DNA from: Micromonospora violae
GTDB lineage: Bacteria > Actinomycetota > Actinomycetes > Mycobacteriales > Micromonosporaceae
NCBI RefSeq assembly: GCF_004217135.1
Contig: NZ_SHKK01000001.1
Coordinates: 1,674,001 to 1,738,000 of the forward strand
Reading direction: 5' to 3'
Length of the DNA: 64,000 bases
Below, piece by piece: positions 1 through 8,400 of this stretch (its first letter is position 1; the number at the start of each line of letters is the position of its first letter). The notes beneath the pieces were generated by a model. That model was not told where the DNA came from. It saw nothing but the letters and a program-made list of their open reading frames with translations, and did no database searches. A program made the translations under genes and the position numbers.

Positions 1-159
1 ATCCGGTTCACGCCGCTGCGTCCGTTTCTGGTGCGGCTCAACGACACCGGCGGCGACCTGGCCGCGTTGGTGCCGCCGCCAGCCAAGCGACGTCGGCGCA
101 CGAGCCGGGTGGCCGACTCGGACGCGGCCGTCGGCGGCGGGGCGGGTGCGGCGCGGTGA
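1..159 (+). CDS. Histidine-phosphatase family protein (MSMEG_4193-like phosphomutase), C-terminal end
   Basis: Only the last 52 codons lie in the window, ending at TGA 157-159. The visible part reads TPLRPFLVRLNDTGGDL near its start, as in the C-terminus of the actinobacterial MSMEG_4193-type putative phosphomutases, followed by a Lys/Arg-rich and Gly/Ala-rich tail. Such proteins carry a phosphoglycerate-mutase-like histidine phosphatase fold, but the catalytic part is outside the window. The assignment leans on its place just before the DUF3090 gene, the usual order upstream of mshC. The substrate is unknown. Confidence 0.6.
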   Translation: MRFTPLRPFLVRLNDTGGDLAALVPPPAKRRRRTSRVADSDAAVGGGAGAAR

Positions 160-299
160 AGCGCGTCACGGCAACCCCGACCGGGGCGCCAGCGAACGCC
201 ACAGAGGCCGCCACGCCCGGGTGTGGCCCCGCTACACCGGGCGCGCCGCCGCTGCGGCGATTCGCGTCGGTGGGGTGCGCGATGCTCAGGCGGGCCGGA

Positions 300-305
300 T
301 AGGGT
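300..305 (+). promoter_or_regulatory. -10 box TAGGGT, leaderless start of the DUF3090 gene
   Basis: TAGGGT ends 7 bases before ATG 313, the spacing expected when transcription starts at or next to the start codon. No Shine-Dalgarno sequence is seen, which fits a leaderless mRNA. Confidence 0.5.
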
Positions 306-312
306 CGTGGGT

Positions 313-894
313 ATGACCCACCAGGTGCACGCCTTCGAACCGCCGGAGCGGTTCGTCGCCGGGACTGTCGGGCCGCCGGGAGAGCGCACGTTCTTCCTCC
401 AGGCCCGCGGCGGCGGCAGGCTGGTCAGCGTCGCGCTGGAGAAGGTCCAGGTGTCCCTGCTCGCCGAGAAGCTGGAGGAGCTGCTCACCGAGGCGCAGCG
501 TCGCTTCGGGGTGGACCTGCCCGAGCTGGCGTCGGTGATCGGCGACAACGAGCCGCTGGACACTCCGGTCGACGAGGAGTTCCGGGTCGGGACCCTCGGG
601 CTGGCCTTCGACGTGGACACCGCGACCGTGGTGATCGAGGCGATCGCGGCGGGCGAGGTGGAGCCCGAGGTCGAGCTCGGCGATGAGGACGACGACGAGG
701 ACGACGACGAGGACGACGAGCCGGACGAGGACCTCGATCGGCTCCGGGTCCGGCTCACCCCGCAGGCGACCCGCCAGTTCATCGAGCGGGCCCGGCGAGT
801 GGTCAACGCGGGCCGGCCACCGTGCCCGCTCTGCGGCCAACCGTTGGACCCCGCCGGGCACCTCTGCCCGCGGCACAACGGTTATCACCGGTGA
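313..894 (+). CDS. DUF3090 family protein
   Basis: This 193-residue protein of unknown function belongs to the actinobacterial DUF3090 family. ATG 313 is preferred because a TAGGGT -10 box ends 7 bases upstream and the conserved family start (MTHQVHAFEPPERFVAGT) begins there. An acidic run of Asp and Glu lies around residues 122-139. The C-terminus holds a likely zinc-binding knuckle (CPLCGQPLDPAGHLCPRHNG). Its stop overlaps the next start (GTGA), so the two are probably co-translated. The conserved neighbourhood phosphomutase, DUF3090, SCO1664 family, mshC suggests a shared but unknown role. Confidence 0.85.
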   Translation: MTHQVHAFEPPERFVAGTVGPPGERTFFLQARGGGRLVSVALEKVQVSLLAEKLEELLTEAQRRFGVDLPELASVIGDNEPLDTPVDEEFRVGTLGLAFDVDTATVVIEAIAAGEVEPEVELGDEDDDEDDDEDDEPDEDLDRLRVRLTPQATRQFIERARRVVNAGRPPCPLCGQPLDPAGHLCPRHNGYHR

Positions 895-1709
895 CGTCGT
901 CCGGCCTCCAGCCCCGCCAGGACGGCGACGCCGCGCTGCGGCTGCTACGTGACGGCGTGCTCGACCTGGAGGGTCGGCTGGTCGACGCGTCGAACACGAC
1001 GCTGCGCGGCATCCTGACCCTGGGCGAGGTGACCGCCCGCTGCGTCTACAAGCCGGTCCGCGGCGAGCGCCCCCTCTGGGACTTCCCCGACGGCACCCTG
1101 GCCGGCCGGGAGGTCTCGGCGTACCTGGTCTCCCGGGCCACCGGATGGGACCTGGTGCCACCCACCGTGCTGCGCGACGGCCCGTTCGGCCCCGGGTCCT
1201 GCCAACTGTGGATCGACGAGCCGGAGGACGCCGAACCGCTTGTCGGCTTCCTGCCGGCCGGGGAGTTGCCGCCGCGCTGGATCCCGATCGCCGCGGCCCG
1301 CGACGACGACGGGGCCGCGTACACGCTGGCGCACGCCGACGACCCGCGGCTGGCCCGGCTCGCGGTGCTCGACGCGGTGCTCAACAACGCCGACCGCAAG
1401 GGCGGTCACGTGCTGGTCGGGCCCGATGACCGGATCTACGGCGTGGACCACGGGGTGAGCTTCCACGTGGAGGACAAGCTGCGGACGGTGCTCTGGGGTT
1501 GGGCCGGTAAGCAGTTGCCCCCCGACGCCGTGGAGATGCTCGACGCGCTGGCCGGGCAGGTCAGCGGGGCGCTCGGCGCGGAGCTGGCCGACCACCTCAC
1601 GATCAGCGAGGTGGGCGAGGTCGCCGCCCGGGTCGACCGGCTGCGCGAGACCGGCCGCTTCCCCCAGCCTCCGGAGGACTGGCCGGCCATGCCCTGGCCA
1701 CCCATGTGA
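891..1709 (+). CDS. SCO1664 family protein (kinase-like fold)
   Basis: A 272-residue protein, starting at GTG 891 inside the stop of the DUF3090 gene (GTGA). It matches the SCO1664 family, which has features of the phosphatidylinositol 3/4-kinase-like fold: a nucleotide-lysine-type stretch (CVYKPVRGERPLWDFP, about residues 44-59) and a catalytic-loop-like NNADRKGGHVL followed by GVDHGVSFH. Its activity and substrate are not known. Translational coupling to DUF3090 and nearness to mshC are conserved in related actinobacteria. Confidence 0.8.
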   Translation: MTSSGLQPRQDGDAALRLLRDGVLDLEGRLVDASNTTLRGILTLGEVTARCVYKPVRGERPLWDFPDGTLAGREVSAYLVSRATGWDLVPPTVLRDGPFGPGSCQLWIDEPEDAEPLVGFLPAGELPPRWIPIAAARDDDGAAYTLAHADDPRLARLAVLDAVLNNADRKGGHVLVGPDDRIYGVDHGVSFHVEDKLRTVLWGWAGKQLPPDAVEMLDALAGQVSGALGAELADHLTISEVGEVAARVDRLRETGRFPQPPEDWPAMPWPPM

Positions 1710-1763
1710 CCAGCTGTCATCTTGATCACCCGTGGGGCGCTCCGGCGTCGGGGCCGGGCTGGC

Positions 1764-1769
1764 TAGGCT
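1764..1769 (+). promoter_or_regulatory. -10 box TAGGCT, leaderless start of mshC
   Basis: TAGGCT ends 6 bases before ATG 1776. There is no Shine-Dalgarno sequence in the gap, so mshC appears to be transcribed from its own promoter as a leaderless message. Confidence 0.5.
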
Positions 1770-1775
1770 GATCCC

Positions 1776-3014
1776 ATGGAGTCTTGGGCGGGACACGAGG
1801 TGCCACGGCTGCCGGGTAAGGGCGAGCCGCTGGCGTTGTACGACTCGGCACGGCAGGGTGTCCACCCGAGTGAGCCGGCCGACGCGGGCAGCATGTACGT
1901 CTGTGGCATCACCCCGTACGACGCCACCCACCTCGGCCACGCCGCCACCATGATCACGTTCGACCTGGTGCAGCGAATGTGGCGCGACGCCGGCCGCCCG
2001 GTGCGCTACGTGCAGAACGTCACCGACATCGACGACCCGCTGCTGGAGCGGGCCGCCCGCGACGGCGAGGACTGGGTGGTCCTGGCGATGCGCGAGACGG
2101 CGCTGTTCCGCGAGGACATGGAGGCCCTGCGGATCATCCCGCCGGAGCACTACGTGGGCGCGGTCGAGTCGATCCCGGACATCGCCGACAAGGTCGAGGT
2201 GCTGCTCAAGGACGGCGCCGCGTACCGGCTCGACGACGGCACCGGCGACGTCTACTTCGACATCTCCGCCACGCCCCGCTTCGGCTACGAGTCGAACCTG
2301 ACCCGTGAGCAGATGCTGGAGATCTTCCCGGAGCGCGGCGGTGACCCCGACCGGCCCGGCAAGCGTGACCCCCTGGACCCGCTGCTGTGGCGCGGCGCCC
2401 GCGAAGGCGAGCCGTCCTGGCCCGGCGGTGAGCTGGGCGCGGGCCGCCCCGGCTGGCACATCGAGTGCGCGGTGATCGCGCTCAACCTGCTCGGCGATCG
2501 GGTCGACGTGCAGGGCGGCGGCAACGACCTGCTCTTCCCGCACCACGAGGCCTCCGCCGCGCACGCCGAGCGGCTCACCGGCCAGGCACCGTTCGCCGAG
2601 CACTACGTGCACGCCGGGATGATCGGCCTGGACGGCGAGAAGATGTCCAAGTCCCGCGGCAACCTGGTCTTCGTGTCCCGGCTGCGCGCTGACAAGGTCG
2701 ACCCGATGGCGATCCGCCTGGCGCTGATCTCCGGGCACTACCGCAGCGACCGCACCTGGACCGACGCCCTGCTCACCGCCGCGCAGGAGCGCCTGGACCG
2801 TTGGCGGCGGGCCGCCGCCGCGCCCGCCGGGCCGTCCGGGGCCGAGCTGCTCGCGCAGGTACGCGCACGCCTGGCCGACGATTTGGACACCCCCGGAGCC
2901 CTGGCCGCAGCCGACCGCTGGGCCGACGCGGCCCTCGCCGGCGCGACCGACGACCCCGAGGCTCCGGCCCTCTTCGCGAAGACCGTCGACGCCCTCCTCG
3001 GCATCCGCCTGTAG
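1776..3014 (+). CDS. mshC: L-cysteine:1D-myo-inositol 2-amino-2-deoxy-alpha-D-glucopyranoside ligase
   Basis: MshC joins cysteine to GlcN-Ins with ATP, the third step of mycothiol synthesis, in the cytoplasm. The 412-residue length is usual. It is a cysteinyl-tRNA synthetase relative with the class I signatures HLGH (residues 52-55) and KMSKS (289-293), the zinc ligand Cys43 in [10 protein letters not shown], and WHIEC and FPHHE segments. It lacks the C-terminal anticodon-binding part of CysS, which separates it from a true tRNA synthetase. Mycothiol is restricted to Actinobacteria, supporting the taxonomic reading. Confidence 0.96.
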   Translation: MESWAGHEVPRLPGKGEPLALYDSARQGVHPSEPADAGSMYVCGITPYDATHLGHAATMITFDLVQRMWRDAGRPVRYVQNVTDIDDPLLERAARDGEDWVVLAMRETALFREDMEALRIIPPEHYVGAVESIPDIADKVEVLLKDGAAYRLDDGTGDVYFDISATPRFGYESNLTREQMLEIFPERGGDPDRPGKRDPLDPLLWRGAREGEPSWPGGELGAGRPGWHIECAVIALNLLGDRVDVQGGGNDLLFPHHEASAAHAERLTGQAPFAEHYVHAGMIGLDGEKMSKSRGNLVFVSRLRADKVDPMAIRLALISGHYRSDRTWTDALLTAAQERLDRWRRAAAAPAGPSGAELLAQVRARLADDLDTPGALAAADRWADAALAGATDDPEAPALFAKTVDALLGIRL

Positions 3015-3126
3015 TCGCCCGGCCCAGAGCCGCGCGCCGCGTTCGTGTGCGCGTGCGCCGCGCTCGCGCGCGCGTGCGGTGGCTCGTGCGCTCCCGTGCG
3101 TCGCTCGCGCGGTGCGTCGCTCGCGC

Positions 3127-3197
3127 CGATCATGGAGTTGTGGTGGGCGGAAGGTGGTGCTTCGTCCTTTATGCGGGGCACCACAACTCCATGATCG
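3127..3197. repeat. Long hairpin repeat, family A copy 1
   Basis: Perfect 19-base arms (3127-3145 and 3179-3197, right arm CACCACAACTCCATGATCG) flank a 33-base loop. The arms recur nearly unchanged at 58426-58500 with an equally long loop but a different loop sequence. It lies between the convergent ends of mshC and the gntR gene, where it could also end transcription. The rest of 3015-3384 holds an alternating CG/GC-rich stretch, a second hairpin and a hexamer repeat; no gene is seen. Confidence 0.85.
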
Positions 3198-3254
3198 ACC
3201 GGTCGCTCGATCGGGGCGTGTAGCTACACGTCGCGCGCCCCGCGTCTCGCTGCG

Positions 3255-3322
3255 GATCTTGCACTTTCTAGCGCCGCGAAAGTCGCGTAAAGGGGCAAAA
3301 GCGCAGCAGTCAGCGCAAGATC
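3255..3322. repeat. Imperfect hairpin with GATCTTGC arms
   Basis: GATCTTGC (3255-3262) pairs with GCAAGATC (3315-3322) across a 52-base interval that contains a smaller GCGCCGCGAAAGTCGCG-like fold. It sits directly before the hexamer repeat. It looks like a worn copy of another intergenic hairpin type, but only the outer 8 bases pair cleanly. Confidence 0.45.
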
Positions 3323-3358
3323 GCTGGGGCTGGGGCTGGGGCTGGGGCTGGGGCTGGG
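3323..3358. repeat. Tandem hexamer (GCTGGG)6
   Basis: Six exact copies of GCTGGG are followed by more G-runs up to about 3380. The G-rich strand has enough GGG tracts to form a G-quadruplex. It lies between the hairpins and the 3' end of the gntR gene. Confidence 0.9.
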
Positions 3359-3384
3359 TGGGGTGGGGCGGCGGGGCTGGGCCG

Positions 3385-4176
3385 CTAGCCGAGGACCAGG
3401 CCGGGGTCGGGTTCTGGGTCGGGTGTCGGGGCGGGAATCTTGTACTCCTCGGTGAGGGTGGTCATCGGGCCGGGCCAGGTCGCCTGGGCCACCTCGATGG
3501 GCTTGCGGTGCGCGTCGTAGGCGACGTGCAGCAGGTGCAGCACGGGGGTGTCGGGTCGGATCTGAAGGATTTCCGCCTCCTCCCGGCTCGGCTGGCGGGC
3601 GCTGATCGTGTCGGTGGCCGAGACGTACCGCCGTCCGGTGGCTTCCTCGGCCTCCTGGTAGAGGGGCCGGCCGAACGCCTCGGTGCGCTCCAGCGAGGTG
3701 CCGTCGGTGTCGCGGGGCAGGAACCAGGAGGCGCCCACCTCGACGGGGGAGTCGTCGGTGCGGACGAGGTGCCGGCGGCAGAGCAGGCTGGTGCCGTCTG
3801 ACACGCCGAAGGCGTCGGCCACCTCGGCGGGGGCGGGGGCGGGCCCGACGGAGACGAGTTGCTGCCGGTATCGGGCGGCGAGGTCGGTGTGGTAGCCGCG
3901 GAAGCCGCCGTAGCGGCCTCGGGAGAGGCGGTTGAGGCGGCGGCGGGTGCCCCGGACGTACGTACCGGAGCCGGGTTTGGTGATCAGGATGCCCTCGACC
4001 CGCAGCTGGTCGACGGCGCGTTGCACGGTCTGCTTGGCGACGCCGAACATTTCGGCGATGGCCGGGATGGACGGCAGCCGCTCGCCCGGTCCCCAGTCGC
4101 CGCGACGGACCTGGGCTTTGAGCTGCGCGGCGATCTGTCGGTGCGGGAACTCGGCGGCCCCGGGGTTGATCTGCAC
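3385..4176 (-). CDS. GntR family regulator (HutC/UTRA type)
   Basis: A 263-residue repressor-type regulator. Residues about 10-75 form the GntR winged helix (GERLPSIPAIAEMFGVAKQT followed by PGSGTYV), and the rest is a UTRA ligand-binding domain (LLCRRHL, ISARQPSREEAEIL). GTG 4176 is chosen because AAGGAGG lies 5 bases upstream; longer in-frame starts would add residues unlike the family. Its ligand is unknown. Clustered CTAG sites just upstream look like its own operator. Confidence 0.85.
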   Translation of the reverse strand: MQINPGAAEFPHRQIAAQLKAQVRRGDWGPGERLPSIPAIAEMFGVAKQTVQRAVDQLRVEGILITKPGSGTYVRGTRRRLNRLSRGRYGGFRGYHTDLAARYRQQLVSVGPAPAPAEVADAFGVSDGTSLLCRRHLVRTDDSPVEVGASWFLPRDTDGTSLERTEAFGRPLYQEAEEATGRRYVSATDTISARQPSREEAEILQIRPDTPVLHLLHVAYDAHRKPIEVAQATWPGPMTTLTEEYKIPAPTPDPEPDPGLVLG

Positions 4177-4196
4177 ACCCGCCTCCTTGATCACAT

Positions 4197-4218
4197 CTAG
4201 GTTCCTAGGATGCCCTAG
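4197..4218 (-). promoter_or_regulatory. CTAG-rich operator upstream of the gntR gene
   Basis: CTAG occurs three times within 22 bases (4197, 4205, 4215); the first two form the near-palindrome CTAGGTTCCTAG. CTAG is normally rare in high-GC actinobacterial DNA, and CTAG repeats are described as targets of some actinomycete GntR proteins. It probably overlaps the gntR promoter and mediates autoregulation. Confidence 0.5.
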
Positions 4219-4251
4219 AGGGTGTGGCGGCGCTACCCCGGACACGCGAAA

Positions 4252-4287
4252 ACGGGCCCTCGAACCAGAGAAGGTCCGAGGGCCCGT
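4252..4287 (-). terminator. Hairpin terminator after the PAC2 gene
   Basis: Arms 4252-4266 and 4273-4287 (ACGGGCCCTCG core) pair over 15 bases with one mismatch and a 6-base loop. On the minus strand it follows the PAC2 stop by 13 bases and is followed by a short TTT. Confidence 0.65.
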
Positions 4288-4300
4288 ACGAAAAAGACAG

Positions 4301-5170
4301 CTACCAGGAGCCGGCGGTGGGGCCGGCCGAACCACCCCGGCGGCGCAGGTACTTCTCGAACTCCTGGGCGATCTCGTCACCGGTCAACGGGGTGATGCCC
4401 TCGTCGCCGACCCGTTCTTCCAACTCGCGGACGTACTCGCCCAACTCCGCGTCCTGCTCGGCGGCGCTGCGGACGCGCTGCTCCCACTCGGCGGACTCCT
4501 CGGCGAGGTCGGCCATCGGCACCGGCAGGTCGACGACCTCCTCGACCCGGTGCAGCAGGGCGAGGGTGGCCTTCGGGCAGGGCGGGTTGTTGGCGTAGTG
4601 CGGCACGTGCACCCAGAACGAGACGGCGTCCACCTCGGCGCGGGTGCAGGCGTCGTGCAGCACCCCGACGATGCCGGTCGGCCCGTCGTACCGGGTGGGG
4701 GTGAGCTGGTAGCGCTCGGCGGCCTGCGCGTCGGAGGCGCTGCCGCTGATCGGCAGCGGCCGGGTGTACGGCACGTCGGCCAGCAGCGCGCCGAGCAGCA
4801 CGACCCGTTCCACCTCCAGGCTGTGGCAGATCTCCAACACCTGCTCGCAGAACGTCCGCCACCGCATGCTCGGCTCGATGCCGCGGATCAGCACCACGTC
4901 GCGGTCGGTGCCCTCCGGACTGGCCACCATGAACCGGGTCGTCGGCCACTCCACCCGCCGGGTCTCCCCGTCGGCCATGGTGATGGTGGGCCGGCTGACC
5001 TGGAAGTCGTAGAAGTCCTCCGGATCCAGCTCGGCGATCTGCCGGGCGTTCCAGACCTGTTCCAGGTGCTCGACCGCGGCGGTGGACGCGTCGGCGGCGT
5101 CATTCCAGCCCTCGAACGCGGCGATCGCCACCGGGGACCGCAGCACCGGCAGTCCGTCGAACTCGGTCAC
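4301..5170 (-). CDS. PAC2 (proteasome assembly chaperone) family protein
   Basis: A 289-residue protein with the PAC2 fold, seen in archaeal and eukaryotic proteasome assembly chaperones and in actinobacterial relatives of unknown function. Its start (LPVLRSPVAIAAFEGWNDAA) and the RGIEPSMRW and PHYANNPP segments are typical. GTG 5170 is preceded by AGGTGA. It lies next to metH and in the same region as the proteasome genes, as in M. tuberculosis, but no direct role in bacterial proteasome assembly has been established, so that link is inference. Confidence 0.85.
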   Translation of the reverse strand: MTEFDGLPVLRSPVAIAAFEGWNDAADASTAAVEHLEQVWNARQIAELDPEDFYDFQVSRPTITMADGETRRVEWPTTRFMVASPEGTDRDVVLIRGIEPSMRWRTFCEQVLEICHSLEVERVVLLGALLADVPYTRPLPISGSASDAQAAERYQLTPTRYDGPTGIVGVLHDACTRAEVDAVSFWVHVPHYANNPPCPKATLALLHRVEEVVDLPVPMADLAEESAEWEQRVRSAAEQDAELGEYVRELEERVGDEGITPLTGDEIAQEFEKYLRRRGGSAGPTAGSW

Positions 5171-5419
5171 GCCGTCACCTCACCCTGCTCGTCGCGGCTG
5201 ACGCCGGGACCGCGCCCGGTCGTCATACCGTGTGGCACGGCGGCGTCCCTGTTGTCCTTCACGTCCGCCAGCCTACGTGCAGGGCAAGGGTGCGGCCCGT
5301 CGGCCGCGCCGGTCAGCCGCTCTGGCAGCAGGTCATACCCGAACGAACCAGACAGGGTGATCCCCGTGACACAATAGGGGATCGCTCGAGGATGGTCGTG
5401 GAGTCTGGCGGAATCGCAC

Positions 5420-5425
5420 TAACCT
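5420..5425 (+). promoter_or_regulatory. -10 box TAACCT, leaderless start of metH
   Basis: TAACCT ends 6 bases before GTG 5432. A GATCCCC/GGGGATC hairpin (5359-5383) lies upstream. No convincing cobalamin riboswitch core was seen in 5171-5431. Confidence 0.5.
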
Positions 5426-5431
5426 AAGCGG

Positions 5432-8400
5432 GTGCGGACTTCATTGATGGATGTGCTGGCCGAGCGGATTCTTATCGCCGACGGCGCGATGGGCACGATG
5501 TTGCAGGCTGCGGACCTCACGCTCGACGACTTCGACGGGCTGGAGGGGTGCAACGAGATCCTCAACGTCACACGCCCGGACGTGGTGCGCGGGGTGCACG
5601 ACGCCTACCTGGCCGTCGGCGCCGACTGCGTCGAGACCAACACCTTCGGCGCCAACCTCGCCAACCTGGCCGAGTACGACATCCCACACCGCATCCGCGA
5701 GCTGTCCGAGGCGGGCGCCCGGATCGCCCGGGAGGCCGCCGACGCGGCCAGCACCCCGCAGCGACCCCGGTTCGTGCTCGGCTCGATCGGGCCGGGCACC
5801 AAGCTGCCCACCCTCGGGCACGCCGACTACTCGACCCTGCGCGACGCCTACCAGGAGAACGCGGCGGGTCTCATCGCCGGTGGCGCGGACGCGCTGATCA
5901 TCGAGACCTGCCAGGACCTGCTCCAGGTCAAGGCGGCCGTGGTCGGGTCGAAGCGGGCGATGGCCGAGCTGGGCCAGTCGGTGCCGATCATCTGTCACGT
6001 CGCCGTGGAGACCACCGGCACGATGCTGGTCGGCAGCGAGATCGGCGCGGCCCTCGCCGCGATCGAGCCGCTCGGCGTGGACCTCATCGGGCTCAACTGC
6101 TCGACCGGCCCGGCCGAGATGAGCGAGCACCTGCGCTACCTGTCGCAGCACTCCCGCATCCCGCTGTCGGTGATGCCGAACGCCGGCCTGCCGGTGCTGA
6201 CCGCCGACGGGGCGTACTTCCCGCTGACTCCCGTGGAACTGGCCGAGGCCCTGGAGCGGTTCATCACCGAGTACGGCGTGGGGCTGATCGGCGGCTGCTG
6301 CGGCACCACCCCGGAGCACATCCAGGTGCTGGCCGAGCGGCTGCACGGCACGGTCGCCCCGGCCCGCGAGCCCCGACACGAGGCGGGCGTCTCCTCGGTC
6401 TACCACCCGGTGCCGTTCGCCCAGGACGCGTCGGTGCTGATGGTGGGGGAGCGGACCAACGCCAACGGCTCCAAAGCGTTCCGCGAGGCGATGCTCGCCG
6501 GCGACTGGCGGGCCTGCGTGGAGATCGCCCGCAGTCAGGCGCGCGACGGCTCGCACCTGCTCGACCTCTGCGTGGACTACGTCGGCCGCGACGGCACGCA
6601 GGACATGCGCGAGCTGGCCGGCCGGTTCGCCACCGCGTCCACGCTGCCCATCATGCTGGACTCCACCGAGCCGAACGTGGTGGAGGCCGGGTTGGAGATG
6701 CTCGGCGGCCGCTGCGTGGTCAACTCGGTGAACTTCGAGGACGGCGACGGCCCCGAATCCCGCTACGCGCGGGTGATGCCCGTTGTCCGTGAGCACGGCG
6801 CGGCGGTGGTGGCGCTGCTCATCGACGAGGAGGGGCAGGCCCGTACCCAGGAGTGGAAGGTCCGGGTCGCGGCGCGGCTGATCGACGACCTGACCGGCCG
6901 GTGGGGCATGGACCGCGCCGACATCCTGATCGACGCGTTGACCTTCCCGATCGCCACCGGGCAGGAGGAGACCCGCCGCGACGGCGTCGAGACGATCGAG
7001 GCGATCCGGGAGATCGCCCGCCGCTACCCGGGTGTCAACTTCACCCTGGGCATCTCGAACATCTCCTTCGGGCTCAACCCGGCGGCCCGGCAGGTGCTCA
7101 ACTCCGTGTTCCTGCACGAGTGCGTGCAGGCCGGCCTGACGTCGGCGATCGTGCACGCCAGCAAGATCCTGCCGATGTCGAAGATCCCCGACGAGCAGCG
7201 CGAGGTCGCCCTGGACCTGGTGTACGACCGGCGCCGCGAGGGGTACGACCCGGTGCAGCGTTTCCTGGAGCTGTTCGAGGGCGTCGACGTGACCAGTGCC
7301 CGGGCCAGCCGGGCCCAGGAGTTGGCGGCGCTGCCGCTGGACGAGCGGCTCAAGCGGCGGATCATCGACGGTGAGCGCAACGGCCTGGAGGCCGACCTGG
7401 ACGAGGCGATGGCCGGCGGCCGGTCCCCGTTGTCGATCATCAACGACATCCTGCTGGACGGCATGAAGGTGGTCGGTGAGCTGTTCGGCTCCGGCCAGAT
7501 GCAGTTGCCGTTCGTGCTCCAGTCCGCCGAGGTGATGAAGAGCGCGGTGGCCTACCTGGAACCGCACATGGAGACCGCGGAGGACGGCGGCAAGGGCCGC
7601 ATCGTGCTCGCCACCGTGCGCGGCGATGTGCACGACATCGGCAAGAACCTGGTCGACATCATCCTGTCCAACAACGGCTACGAGGTGGTGAACATCGGCA
7701 TCAAGCAGCCGATCAGCGCCATCCTGGACGCCGCCGAGCAGCACCGCGCCGACGCGATCGGTATGTCCGGGCTGCTGGTGAAGAGCACGGTCATCATGAA
7801 GGAGAACCTGGCCGAGATGGCCACCCGTGGGGTGGCGGAGCGGTGGCCCGTCCTGCTGGGTGGGGCGGCGTTGACCCGCGCGTACGTCGAGGACGACCTG
7901 CGCTCGACGTTCCCCGGGCAGGTGCACTACGCGCGCGACGCCTTCGAGGGTCTGTCCCTGATGGACCGGGTGATGACCGCCAAGCGTGGCGGTGCCCCGG
8001 TGATCGACCCGGAGCGGGAAGCGGCTCTCGCGGCCCGGCGGGCGCGTCGGGAACGGCAGCGCTCGCTGGTCACCACCTCGCTGCCGGAGTTGCACGACTC
8101 CTCGGTCCGCTCCGACGTGGCCACGGACGTGGCGGTGCCCACCCCGCCGTTCTTCGGCACCCGGGTGGTCAAGGGCGTGCCGATGGCCGACTACGCGGCG
8201 CTGCTCGACGAGCGGGCCACCTTCTCCGGGCAGTGGGGCCTGCGGGGTGCCCGGGGCGGCAACGGACCCTCCTACGAGGAACTGGTCGAGACCGAGGGCC
8301 GGCCGCGCCTGCGGTACTGGCTGGACCGGCTGATCGCCGACCAGGTCCTTGAGGCAGCCGTGGTGTACGGCTACTTCCCCGCGTACTCCGAAGGCAATGA

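Noticed and set aside
1712..1740. Half-site TCTTGATCACC before mshC resembling the hairpin B arm
   Set aside because: There is no matching second arm within 100 bases.
945..2738. Long minus-strand frame opposite SCO1664 and mshC
   Set aside because: It is antisense to two well-conserved genes and has the Arg/Gly/Val/His-rich composition of shadow frames in high-GC DNA.
5171..5431. Cobalamin riboswitch upstream of metH
   Set aside because: The conserved B12-box could not be found, and the -10 box next to GTG 5432 leaves no room for a leader.
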